Source: Escallonia rubra (Eukaryota; Streptophyta; Magnoliopsida; Escalloniales; Escalloniaceae). From it: a stretch of 64,000 nucleotides of DNA. The position numbers and the translations under genes were made by a program. Under the pieces are notes generated by a model. That model did not search any database. It was not told the origin of the DNA and worked only from the letters and a program-made list of their open reading frames with translations. Positions 39,697-50,872 of this stretch are shown here, piece after piece. Every line of letters starts with the position of its first letter. Within the stretch, counting starts at the first letter, position 1. The stretch covers positions 310,001 through 374,000 of the forward strand of contig JAVXUO010001548.1 in NCBI GenBank assembly GCA_033065855.1. The letters are read 5' to 3'.

Positions 39697-41045
39697 TATG
39701 TGTGACACGATAAGGATACAATGCATGTCTGCTTCTTGTATATATTAAGATCAGATACTGTATGAAAAAGAAACCCACCATCCCATCTATGGTGCCTCTA
39801 AATTGACCGTTACTGCCTGTCTGCTTGTTGTGGTTTCTAAGAGACTTCTCTAAGCTCTGTCCTCAATGATGATTTAGTATTAGTGCTTAGTTTAGATTTA
39901 GTAATTAGCTTTGGTTTAGGCACTCTAGAAGCTTGAGTTATTCGAAAATATCCTCGAGTAGAAATAGCTTACTACTGCAGTAATTGGGGCTCCAGGCTCC
40001 AAATGGCGTGCGGAATAAAGTTTTTAAAGGATTAAGTTCTTGGCTCGTTTTGATGTTATCATGTTTGGACTCGTTTAGTTGGGTCATGTTCGGCTCTTCT
40101 CCTGTTCATAAAAAGTTTATAATTTTTGTCCATGCTTGTATTTTGTAAAGTTGATGAGAACTCGTGATCGGATCGATACGTTTTAGGGTGCGGTTCCTCT
40201 GATGAATTGTGAAAAAATAGGTTTCATAGTGAAAAGTAAAACAAAAAACAACCATAAAACTGAGACAAGCACCAACTTGTAATATAATTTGTTTTAAGCG
40301 AAATGGTTGAATATAAAGGATGTTCGGATGGTGGCTTGAACGGTAGATGTGAAGAAAAAAAGTCATGTTTGTAAGTTTAATAAACTTGAAGCATGTCTAG
40401 TCTTTAATTTCAAAAACTTATATACATGTGCATTACTGCTAGTATCACACTTATATGGAAGTTAATAAATGTTCATACATTTATGGATTCTAGCCACTTC
40501 TTACTTTCAGACATGCAATACATATATTAGACGTGATATCGTTAATTGGAATTCACTTGTAACTATCATGCATACACGTATGAAAATGAGATCAAGTAGA
40601 GAGAAAAAAAATAGTCAAACACTAAATTTATATGAGATCGAGTTAGAATTTATAACTCCACATTAAATTTAAACTCTTATGAACTCCAGATGGCTTTTAG
40701 TGACCCTTACTCATAACATAACTTCAAATTTCACTTAGATAAGTGGAGTAAGAGATTCAAATTCAGAGTAAAATTTTCATTTTTCCATAGCATATTCTAA
40801 TTTTTTACTTTAAGGTTTTAGCCATATGCATGTAAGTGAAATAAGCAACTTTTAGTTGCAACCATGAGGGATACCATGGTCTCCTCATCCCTATAATAGG
40901 TCCCTGTCTAAAACCCATTACCACCCATAATGATGAGCGACAGAGACACCAAAAACGTAGAGATTAAAACCATGCAATCGAATAAGCAATCGAATAATTA
41001 AATGGTGTGTAGTAAATGCAATATGTACATCTACATATATACTAG
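39697..41045. other. Intergenic, no gene recognised
   Basis: Frames such as 40106-40366 minus lack any family resemblance. Confidence 0.4.
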
Positions 41046-41354
41046 CTACTCGATTAGGTAAAGCCTTGTGATTGTGGGTTTTGGATGCGGGAGATGGGAG
41101 TTGGAGTTGGAGTTTTGGGGGTAGGGCAGGAGATGGTCGTGTTGAAATCGTTGTAATCGTCGAAGGAATGAGCTCTTGAGGGCTTGGCTGGTGGTGATGG
41201 TGGATTTTTTGGTTGGTTGTGGCTGAGGTGGGTTTTGGTTATAACGGGGTGGTGGAGGATATGGCAGTGGATGCTGTGGTGTTGTTGTCTTTGTTGTAGT
41301 CATTGTCTTTGTCTTCCTCCTCTTCACACCTTTGGTGGACATGCTCGGTGGCAT
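41046..41354 (-). CDS. Hypothetical small Pro/Thr-rich basic protein (uncertain)
   Basis: From the second in-frame ATG the frame encodes about 102 residues beginning MPPSMSTKGVKRRKTK, then Thr-rich and Pro-rich stretches (YPPPPRYNQNPPQPQP), a basic segment TSQALKSSFLRRLQRFQ, and a Ser/Asn/Pro-rich tail. An upstream ATG at 41399 would add 15 residues. I do not recognise the family. Low-complexity composition could produce such a frame by chance, but the strand carries a gene-like basic N-terminus and a mixed-composition segment. No introns, neighbours or promoter elements settle it. Confidence 0.3.
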   Translation of the reverse strand: MPPSMSTKGVKRRKTKTMTTTKTTTPQHPLPYPPPPRYNQNPPQPQPTKKSTITTSQALKSSFLRRLQRFQHDHLLPYPQNSNSNSHLPHPKPTITRLYLIE

Positions 41355-41729
41355 GGTGTGGGTGTTTGTGAGAACTTTTTCTGTGAGGCTTTTACACATT
41401 TGTTATTATCTTTTCTACTTTTCAGCCCTCAATTACCAAGGGTAATTTGGGGAGTTAATTGTTGAATAGTACGATATCGTAGCTTTTCTATCAAAACTCA
41501 TAAGGTTGACTGCAATTCTATAAACATCGGATAGGTTAGTGTAAGAGTCTTAAACGTTATGCATGCTTACTAGTATAATAATTGACCATATTCGACAATA
41601 TGTATTTGAAGAGAAAATATTCAATGGTCCTGAGTCGCAGCCTACATGAAAGATTTTTTTTTATTGTCTAAGAATCATCATTATGATATATGCTAAACCC
41701 GTCCAGTATATTATATGTATAATATATTT

Positions 41730-42146
41730 TTATGTTTCACGTGTCGTCTTGTATGATTGAGAGATATCAATCCCATGTATATCTTCTCTAATATATTTGT
41801 GAAACCCATCGTTTGTTTTATCGTGGAAAACTATGTTAAAAGACCAAGGTCTCTTCATTAGCTCATCTTGGTAATAATAGGCAACTGGCAACGTGGAAGA
41901 CAGATTGTCCGAAAGGTCTGCCGACGATTTCATATGACGAATGACATGGTGGAACAATTTTCCAAGCATATCCCATTCATTCTGGAGACCCAGGTTCAAA
42001 GAAGAACAAGTAAAAAGTGCCTGTACGTACGTATGATCTGGGTTGCGCTGCCACAAAGTAACTGGAATTTTGCTGTCATTGGAAGCAGTCAACCTTGTTG
42101 TTTCCCCACATAGGACACAGCAATAGAATGTCATGAGAAAGATCAA
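41730..42146 (-). other. Open frame of 138 codons, unrecognised, possibly an exon or gene relic
   Basis: The frame has normal amino-acid variety (for example NLGLQNEWDMLGKLFHHVIR and a segment with YYYQDELMKRPW), unlike the low-complexity frames nearby. I cannot assign a family. There is no convincing start context, and a splice-like 'acgtacgtacag' (about 42025-42036) lies inside it. It may be a fragment of a degraded gene or chance. Confidence 0.25.
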
Positions 42147-45100
42147 TATATGTGGTGGTAGCCTACCAAGAAGACTCTGTCCAAATTCCGTGTTGAAAAA
42201 GGGTCAGTGCCTCCCTCTATTATTTCCAACTTTATTTACTAGTAAACTCATATAAATGCAACAAACTGCGGTGGAATTCAAATCATATGACATAGGTAAA
42301 CTATATATTATTGAGGCCACCTTTGACAATGTACCATTCATATAGAGGCCAAGTCAGTAAAGTAACCCTTTTGATCTCTCTATGGGCTGTTCATACACCT
42401 TTTTGAGGAAGAAAATATTGGGTCTCAAATCTCTTTCTTTTATTTTGTAGCATCTCACCTTGGGTTCTCGATCTACTTTGTTTGATTGTGTCTAATCTTG
42501 GTCCTACTTGGTTTTCAAGAACCCTTTTTGACGACTTCTCTTTTGCCATACAGCTCAGTGTAATTTTCTTCTCGAGGCACTCTTTCACTTTGGAAAGTAC
42601 AATTATTTAACTGTCTAAAATGCATGAAAGTCTAATGCACCCCATATTATATTGTATGCATTGGAGCAAAATTTCTCTAAATCTCTTATTGCTTGACGAC
42701 AAAAGTTGTCGATACCTTAAGCTCGTTAGTGGTACTTCTCACAGATTTTCTTGAATATATATCTTATTTGCTGCTAAATGTTACCAAAATGCGAGTAAAA
42801 GATTTAACGATGTTTTTTTTCTTTTTTTTTTTTGACGTGAAAAGGAAGTTAAAGAAGTTAGAAGAATTGTTCTGAATGGCGGCTCCCCCCAAAATAAATC
42901 CTTGGTACTTTTGTTTTATAAGACTCATATGAAAAGTTAAAATTCGAAATTTTACAAAGAGATTAAAGCAGTCATATATTAGTGTTAGCTTCCACAGCTT
43001 ACAGCTGTGCTTGTTATTGATGGTGCTGAATAATAAATGCTTTGGTCAAGATTTAAAGTGATCGCAATCAAAAGAGTAGCTTCCGAGAAGGGAAAAGTCG
43101 ATAAAGTGTTCAAGTATATTACTGGAGGGATTTTGACGTCCGAAACATTTATATGGATTTCCTTCCCTTTTTTCTCACGTAAAACCCTAAAGATTTGACT
43201 CATTTGAGTCTAGCTTTTATCATCATAGTATAATTATGATGATATCGTTATTAGACCAACTAATAAACCCACTTTTGTAGGCACATTCAAAAACGATTTT
43301 AAGCAACGTCTTTTTAGCATCACAAATAAGCTGTTTATAACTATATTCAGCGCCGATTTAGTTGGCGCTACAGAGAAAAACTGTTGTCTCTTACTACAAT
43401 TAGACTACAAGCAAAATTTAAATGGAGAGCATATTAGCATGAAATGTTGTCATCTTGCATTATGTTTGGCTTTTTAAGCTTACGGTGTTCTCCGTAGCAC
43501 AACGTTAACATATACGCCATACAACCATCGAACAACACTACTATTTTGGAAATAAGAAAATTTGAAAATATGGATGTTAGTACAATTCTAGTAAGGGTAA
43601 AGTACAACAATGCTCTCTGAACAATGACTCGAACACCCGGGTACACTCCTTCGGTTTATTGGACCCAAAATTTTACGCTCCTAAGCACTAGATACCCGCT
43701 AAAAATCGACGGAAAACAAATTAAAGGCTTCATATTTTCACCCCTCTAATCCAGAAAACGTTGCATTTGGGGGAGTATGGGTAACAGCTAGCTCCCAGTT
43801 TATTACCCTCACATGCTTACGATGAACCACAATCACACAGTTGTAAGGCAAGAAATGTCACTTTTTCGGCTTTATCATATCGCTCAAAAGTTTATTAATC
43901 TATTTTTATAGAAGTTTTCCACAACTATCTAGACAAGACAACCATTGTTAGCCAACGAACCTAAGCAGTCAACAGATCATGTGACAAATATCATCGCTAC
44001 GTAAGTGCTTTGGACCCAGAGAAGATGTGTGGTGGAAAAGAGATTAAATCCTTGGTTTTGAATGTGGTAGGTTCAAATATGCACACACAGACAATTCTGC
44101 ACCTACATAGTCTCTCTCGATTCAAATTTGGGAAAATTGCAAAAAACAACCTCGTGATTTGGGTCAGTTGCAAAAAGATCCCTGATGTTACAAAAGTTGC
44201 AAAGGAACACCTGCGGTTGCAAAGTGTTGCAACCCATGGTTTCTGTTACGAAATAAAAATTTTGTCCAAAATACCCCTGTAAAAGCCACTAGAAAGATTT
44301 AGTAACCATTAATTGTCGCTACATGGAGGATAGGAGGAAGATTCTTTCAACCCGGGTAGCAGTCAAATTTTTTCCAAGTTGAGATCAGCATTGCGACACT
44401 TGAATTTTCAACATTTAAGTTTGAGGCCTTAAAATTATTTTCTGAAGGAAAGTTAAGAGTGAGTAGGCCCATAGCAGTTGATTTTAAGGCCTGGATTTGA
44501 GTCCCCTGGGCCTTTTACGCAGAAAAATGGGCTGGTCTGAAAACATCTTGGGCGTCTGAGCTGCAAAAAGTCCAAAGCAGTAGGCAAACGTAGAGCCCAT
44601 TTGACCAAAAGTGTTTGTATGATCCCTCGACCCGATTAAAGCTAAAGCCCAGGATCTTAACCGGATGTGGTTAGACCTTTTACTTCTTGTTCATTTTTTT
44701 TTTAGTTATTTAAAATTTCATATCCAAAGTGTGTAATATCCACTATCTTATTTGCAGCTAAATAATAAATAAATCATTAGTTGAAACACATTGTAGCTGA
44801 GAAATTAAAGATGGTGTAAAAGCATATAAAAGAGAAAATAGCATTTCTCAACAAACAAACAAAAAAAAAAGAGTTGGACTTCTTCTTTGGTTTTTGTTGC
44901 AAGAATTTAAAGTGTTAAGACTCGAGGACGATTTGAAAAAGCTACCATTACCAATAATTCATTAGAGGGAAGCTGGGAAGGTCTCTACCATGTAAATATT
45001 TTTGCGCACTCTTACCTTGCTTGAAACATGGATGGTTGGCTACTAAAAATAGTATAAATACAAAAAGAATTCAAAAAAGTAATTAAAAAAAAAACTTGTC

Positions 45101-45550
45101 AAAATGTTAAGAGTACATAACCATATTTTTTAATTAAAAACAAAAATAATCGGAATAAAAAAAAATAGAAACGATAAACCAACACGCCGAAACGGTAACC
45201 CTATTCTCAGTTTTTGTTTTTACCATTTACCAAAACAAAGTTGCTTGGGACGATATTCTGAAACTGTAGACAGTATACTTTGATGGAAATGATTTTGGGG
45301 GGGGGTTAAGGGTTTAGCAATGAAAAGGAAGAGGGTATTTAAGCTGATTCAAGTTTAGTCAGCTGAGCTGAGTTCTTATCTTCCCACCCCGTCAGATCGT
45401 CTGTCACTTAATGAGTGACATTAGGCGTAGAGATGCACAACACTTAGCTCCTTAACGTATTCAATGGTGATGCTAGCGAAGTCAGCACTCCTTACAACAC
45501 AAACCTGCAGAGTATATGTACTGCTACTATACAGTAGTTCACCGTCAGAA
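42147..45550. other. Intergenic with unpaired transposon-end-like sequences
   Basis: Two stretches resemble Mutator-type ends without visible partners: 43594-43740 ('gggtaaagtacaacaatgct') and 44130-44285 ('aaaattgcaaaaaacaacc', 'aaatacccctgtaaaag'). 43281-43385 contains 'cagcgccgatttagttggcgc', with a GCGCC/GGCGC inverted pair. No gene is recognised. Confidence 0.4.
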
Positions 45551-47850
45551 TATCGTTGTTCATCATGATGCGTGAGTGCATGCAGGGCAATCTTCCTGCT
45601 AAATTTATTCAGGCACTCCAAGGTGAATAATATGCTTAGTGAAAGCTTGATGAAAACTGCCAAACAAGAGAAATGGTTGAAAACGAACCTGGGTTGTATG
45701 GTTCCTATTGGGTGCATTCTTCTAACTTCTGATGCTGAAGCTGTTTTGCAAATTTACAAGTGCTACACTCATTGAGCAGTCATTCTATGGCGGTGAGATT
45801 GGTTGTTTCAACTATGTTCTTAAAATGTTTGGTGTTGCAGTTGATCGCCTAGCTACTCTCTGGTTGATATGCGATAACTCAAATTCCCCATTGATCTTTC
45901 TGCATTGAATAGGGATTCTTGATTGCATCCGTGATTTAGTACTTGCAGCGTCTGGTGTGATTCAGAAATTTAAGGACCAACCGTGGATCAAAACTAGTTC
46001 TGATTTTAGATGCCCATCTGACTCAATTCATCCCAGTCACAAATGGGGACACTTGTTAGCAGTTGCTTCTTTACTCGTTATTCATTAGGCTTTTTAGTTT
46101 TTATGGAAGCAGACTGTAACTGTACAAGGTAGAGTTGAAAGCGCTAGGGGTAACAGTTGATCTCGATGGGGTATTAAGATGCTTCTGATCAATTTAAGTT
46201 GTCAGCGTCCTCTAGCAGTTTAATGGTGCTCAAGTAATTTCAACCTGAACTGTATCAAATGCATGGGGAAAAGAAAAGAAAAAGACTTCACAGTTATTTG
46301 AGTTGAGGAGCTGCTTGATGGGGGAAAAGTAGTTGAAAACTTCTCACGGCAGTAAGTATGCTTCGGAATCAGTTTTCTTCAATCCAAAATAGGGAACGCC
46401 AGTGCAATTTGTCAATCTGCTTCTTGTTGATGACTTCGTCTATGGCCCTGACATTATTTGTATGAAGATCAGTTGAGGATGCTAGGTGTTGTGGATGATT
46501 TCAGTGAAGGAGCTCATTTTGTAGCCCAAGGTCTCTGCCTGCCAAAAGAACCTGCACCATTAACAGCTGATAGTGCACTCTCCCTCGTACAAAGTGTAAG
46601 GTCTCTGAGACTGAACTCCTCTGGCCAGTTTCTACTTAAAAATTTGGTTGGCAAACTAAAGGGAAGCAAATTGTTGAAAACCAACATGGGCTACAGAGAA
46701 CCAGAGGAGTCCCTCTTATTTGATCCAGACTGGGATGCTTACCTGGAAAGACATGATGCACCCTTCGTTTGATCAGAGCTTCTATGAAAAAATTTCTTCT
46801 CTAGAAAAAAAAGACCTTAAAGCAATGGGTGTCAAGATAGACACTGAGGAAGTCTGCACGCTACTTTATCAGATTCTCAGCTCACAGTCAAACCTGTGTA
46901 ATACAGAAAATATACAAGCTCATGAACAGGTGCAATTGGATTCCAAGATTATCAGATGGATTGTCTTGGTGACTACGTGAAGCTATGGAATGACTGGGTG
47001 AGTAATAGGCATGAAGTCATGCAGGCAGAGTGCAGCCTTTTTTGGAAATACATAGCAGAAAACTGGAACTCCATCACTAGGGATCTATTCAGAGAAAAGA
47101 TAACCATGCTTCCTGCCACCAGCATTCCAGAAAAACTTGTCCAGATGATGAAGGAGGACGAACTAGTTCTCCCAGATGATGTGGAGTTTGAAGCCATTAT
47201 ACACATGGTACCCACGAGATGACTTACCATCTCTCTCCCTAACCAGGGAGCCTTAGAGTTCAAAAAGTCTCCAACTCTGTACAATTCAATCCGAGTAGCA
47301 CCTTTCTTTAGATTATACATTTGAGGTGGTGAATTCAGCAAGTTAATTGATTCAAAAGGTTTGATCAAAGTTGTTCTTGGTTTCCTTGCAAATCGTGTAG
47401 GACAGATATGCCACGCGAAGACAGGCGCAAGATTGATGGCTCTCTCCTTGGAATTTTAGTGCTTTTGACTCGTGAACCAGTTGAAGTAAGCTACAGCTTA
47501 CGGATACCATAACTGGGAAATTTCTTGTATGCTACAACAAGGATGGTGCTCTGGGACAGAAACTCCAATAAACTGATTGTTTTACCTGGGGAGCTGGAAA
47601 GATCTGAGAACAGTAAACAGTTTGTTGCTGATTTCTCACGAGCAGTCTCAGAAAGACTGCTACAAAATAGGGAAGAACTTGTGGACAATCTTTCCAAGAT
47701 AATTCAAATGGGCTTTGCATATGCATTTAAGGAGGATTCCATGGACTGATGAGAGAGAACCTTGAGTTGTCGATGACAGACAGAGATCTCCTCGGTGCTA
47801 CATTCCCCACCCCTGGTGAGGTGAGTGAGAAGTCTTCTTCCAGTATGTGA
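45551..47850 (+). pseudogene. Decayed NO VEIN-like (HSP90/sacsin-type ATPase family) C-terminal region
   Basis: Frames in changing registers recall the C-terminal repeats of the plant NOV-like proteins (histidine kinase-, gyrase B-, HSP90-like ATPase family). Pieces in order include EKWLKTNLGC (~45660), IEQSFYGGEIGCFNYVLKMF (~45772), FKDQPWIKTSSDFRCPSDSI (~45970), YEDQLRMLGVVDDFSEGAHF (46461-), KLLKTNMGYREPEESLLFDP (~46672-), FDQSFYEKISSLEKKDLKAM (~46768-), DYVKLWNDW with ECSLFWKYIAENWNS (46971-), FLANRVGQIC (~47384), MVLWDRNSNKLI (47543-) and LSMTDRDLLGATFPTPGE (~47768-) to a stop near 47850. Register changes and stops occur between most pieces. The N-terminal ATPase domain is not seen. Length and repeated 'WLKTxxGxxxP' units match the family. 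A functional gene with many introns is unlikely, because breaks fall inside conserved blocks. Confidence 0.75.
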
Positions 47851-49074
47851 AAGTTTTAGAAAGACTATATACGTACTGCGCTTTTTGCTACCAGAAAGTG
47901 GGGAATGCATGACAGTTTATTCTTGTTCTTTGAGAAATTTATGGTATAGCAGAACCTCATCGGAACTATTTGACTTATTTTTAACCTAATCTTATGATGT
48001 GTTACTTGTCAGTATCTTGTTACTATGAGTACACTCACGACATACTCTGATAGGCATCATTGATTTCTGAATCAGAATATCTCGTTTTAATTCATTATGG
48101 AATAACTGCCTTTTTGAGCTGCAATGGAGATGTACATCAGGCAGATTGTAAAGCCACCTCTTGCTTCCTTTCTAAACATAGCATGGCATGCAGGGTGCTG
48201 TGATCCTATATTGGTATGTAACAATAGCCTGTACATGCTTTAGGAAGCTTGCAAACAGCACCTAGTCAAGCCAAGTGGAGCTGCGTTTCACTTTTGAGTG
48301 GTTAACCTCTGCAATGGTCTCATAAAAAACTTGACTGAGGACGAATTTTAAAACCTCAGCTTGCTGTCTTCATGCATTTATAAATGCCTATTCTCTACTC
48401 TCTTCAAGGCCTATACAGACTACACCAACGCTGGTATCTCTTTTACCTTGTCAAATTGCATGAAAAACCCTTTTACTGGAATTCCCAGTGCTCAAGAATA
48501 GGAGCTAGCAACGATCTGAACACTAGCTTCCAATTAAATGTGATACAGCTACATCTATGTGGGTAGCTGAACAATCTTCGCTATTGCACTTCTGCAAAGG
48601 GTGGCCAATAGCCGCTTCAGCGAAGCCACAATGCCGGGCGGCTAGTCACCGGGCTTTGTCGCCGGCTCTAGTGTCATCAGGTTACCAACTTACTTGACCT
48701 TCCCAAAATAATCATTCCAAAATTTTTTGTTACACGCCAGCAATTCATGTGACCCAATTCATCATATTTTTTTTTTCTTTTTTGAAAATACCCGTAATCC
48801 TTGGCAGTCGGTGGTAGGCAGGAATTTCTTGCGACTACAAAATGAGTGATCCCTCCCATTTACTCTGCCAATTTTTACGATAGAATTCGAGTCGTAATAG
48901 AGTGATCAGTAATTTAGTATCGTTTGATAAGTCAGATTAGGGACAAAATAGCTAGAAACATATCATGGCGTGTCATGCTGTGGAACAGCTTGAACTTGCA
49001 TTCACCTATTTTCAATCAAAGAAGGAGATGGAAGTCCTGACAAATAAAAAGAAACCGAAAACTTGCATCCGAGT
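47851..49074. other. Intergenic, nothing recognised
   Basis: It follows the NOV-like relic and may include its former 3' flank. No credible coding region. Confidence 0.4.
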
Positions 49075-49425
49075 TTGTAAACTTAGTTTGTTTGTCACTT
49101 ACAATTTTGGTTTCAGTTTCCAAAAAATTAAAAATCAAAACCAGTTTAATTTTTATATTTTACAAAAACAAATGAGTGTTTGATTATCTAAATTTTATTT
49201 TGAGTTTTTTTTTTTGTGGTGGCGGCGGGTGCGGTGGCAGTGGTGGTCTCAAAGCAGAAATCAAAACTAGAAACCCAAAACTTCAAAATTTGAGTTTCAA
49301 AAACAGCCATGTTTTAAAAACTGATTTTCAAAATTGAAAGGAAAAAAAATGAAAATTGTATGCCAAACGCGTTTATTTTCAAAAACTGGAAACTTAAGTG
49401 ATTTCAAACGCTACCTTAGTTGCTT
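49075..49425. mobile_element. Fold-back MITE-like element with CCA/GCC core, copy C (inverted)
   Basis: Read on the minus strand it matches copies A and B: 'aaataaacgcgtttggcata', 'cagtttttaaaacatggc', a GC-rich core (49215-49245, GGTGGCGGCGGG on +), then 'aaaaactcaaaataaaat' and AT-rich sequence. On the + strand it ends at 'gatttcaaacgctacc' (49409-49424). No clear target duplication. Confidence 0.65.
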
Positions 49426-49825
49426 GCTCTCACATTGAATATGTGTCTCATGATCCTTGTGTGCATAAAATCAACATCCACTGCCAAGTGCCAATAGTAT
49501 TCTTGTCTTTCTATGGCCAAGCAAACCAATTTCTCACAATACCTGTCATCCTCAAGGGAAAAGTTATTATGAGGCAAACAACTAAACTAATGGCTAGAGG
49601 ATCCTGTTAGGATTTGGTGGTTTGTTGGTGTGTTACGTTCTAACGCCAATGCATAATTCCCACATCACACGTGCTTTAACGGATCCAGAACGTCTGATTT
49701 ACAACATACATGTTGTACCTTTAGTTACTGTTCGATTAGATCCGATAGCTCTCTAAAGACCAAGTCATCTAATGACGTAACTACATCCGAACGCCCAGTT
49801 TGGAGACTTCACAACTCAGCTGACG

Positions 49826-49859
49826 GTCCTCTCTCTCTCTCTCTCGCTCCCCCCCCCCC
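49826..49859. repeat. CT-rich microsatellite followed by poly-C
   Basis: 'tcctctctctctctctctcg' is followed by about ten C. It precedes the coding-like frame at 49895. Confidence 0.85.
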
Positions 49860-49894
49860 GGTACATCTTCACTCGGTGGCAACAACTCTACTCT

Positions 49895-50395
49895 TTGGCG
49901 GCAAAGGTGAAAACCAAGAGCTCATATTCAGAAAGAGAGACCACAAGAAGAAGGTCGTCCACATCCGCCGCCTCCCACTCCGACTACTGCCGCTCCCTCT
50001 GTGCCATCCGCTCCGCCCTCTCTTCCTTCGCCGCTGACGAGCCCATATCTGTCTCTGTTCAGATCAGTTTCAAGAAAGATCAATTTCTAAAGAGAGAGAA
50101 AATCAGGGTGCTCCTCTTGGAAATCTCACCAGATCTGGCTAATGTAATGATGCCGCCCGTTAAGCCTCCAAGCGACAAAGTTACAGTAGTTACAGTAGAC
50201 GATCTAGATCCAGCTTTGACAATAGGAATTTCTGTTCTTCTTGTTCAAACTGATGTTTGTGCTAGTAAAACTTCACAAGGGTTTTTGCCCATAGACAAAG
50301 AAATACTACTACACTTTTTCACAAGGGAGGGTCCCTTTGGCACATTCAACACTCCCTTTTCTCCAAGAGAAAAAGCTAGCCGCTTTCTTATTTAA
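49895..50395 (+). CDS. Unrecognised coding-like ORF, 166 codons, lacks an ATG at its 5' end
   Basis: The frame opens at TTG and runs to TAA. The N-terminal part is basic and Ser-rich (SSYSERETTRRRSSTSAAS), then a balanced region includes VSVQISFKKDQFLKREKIRV, LLLEISPDLANVMMPPVKPP and VTVDDLDPALTIGISVLLVQ, and a Phe-rich tail ends EKASRFLI. The composition is gene-like, and a CT-rich leader-like tract lies 35-70 bp upstream. The first in-frame ATG is deep (about codon 85, in the MMPP segment), so it may be an exon of a spliced gene, a retrocopy that lost its start, or a pseudogene. I do not recognise the family. It converges toward the 3' end of the minus-strand BCAT gene 478 bp away. Confidence 0.35.
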   Translation: MAAKVKTKSSYSERETTRRRSSTSAASHSDYCRSLCAIRSALSSFAADEPISVSVQISFKKDQFLKREKIRVLLLEISPDLANVMMPPVKPPSDKVTVVTVDDLDPALTIGISVLLVQTDVCASKTSQGFLPIDKEILLHFFTREGPFGTFNTPFSPREKASRFLI

Positions 50396-50872
50396 AAACG
50401 AATTTCTCTTTTCATCACTTTCATAACCTTTTATGGATCAGAAAACTTATCTGATCAATATCCTCACTTCATAAGAGACTCGTTATCTCGATCGACTAAA
50501 CCAGTAGCTTATGTATACATGATGTAGTACCACAATCAATATGACTATAGTCAAATCTTGCAAACTGGAAGCACCTGCAGATTGCTGAATAACAAGCATT
50601 CATGGATTATGGTAATCTATCAATTTCAATTCGAGACAAGCGGCATTTAGTGAGATTGACAAAAACATGTGCAGTCTCTGAAAATTCTAACCAATCAAAA
50701 ATTGTTTTTCGTAGTAAGACGAACGAAAATGATTTGATATTAAAGAACTTGAATGCCATCATATTACGGTCAACATATACTAGGAAAAGCAACTAGACAA
50801 TATTCAACATTCAGAGTGAGCTTAGATCAAGTTGATATGTAAACTGGTACCAACAACTTATACAAAGCTACT

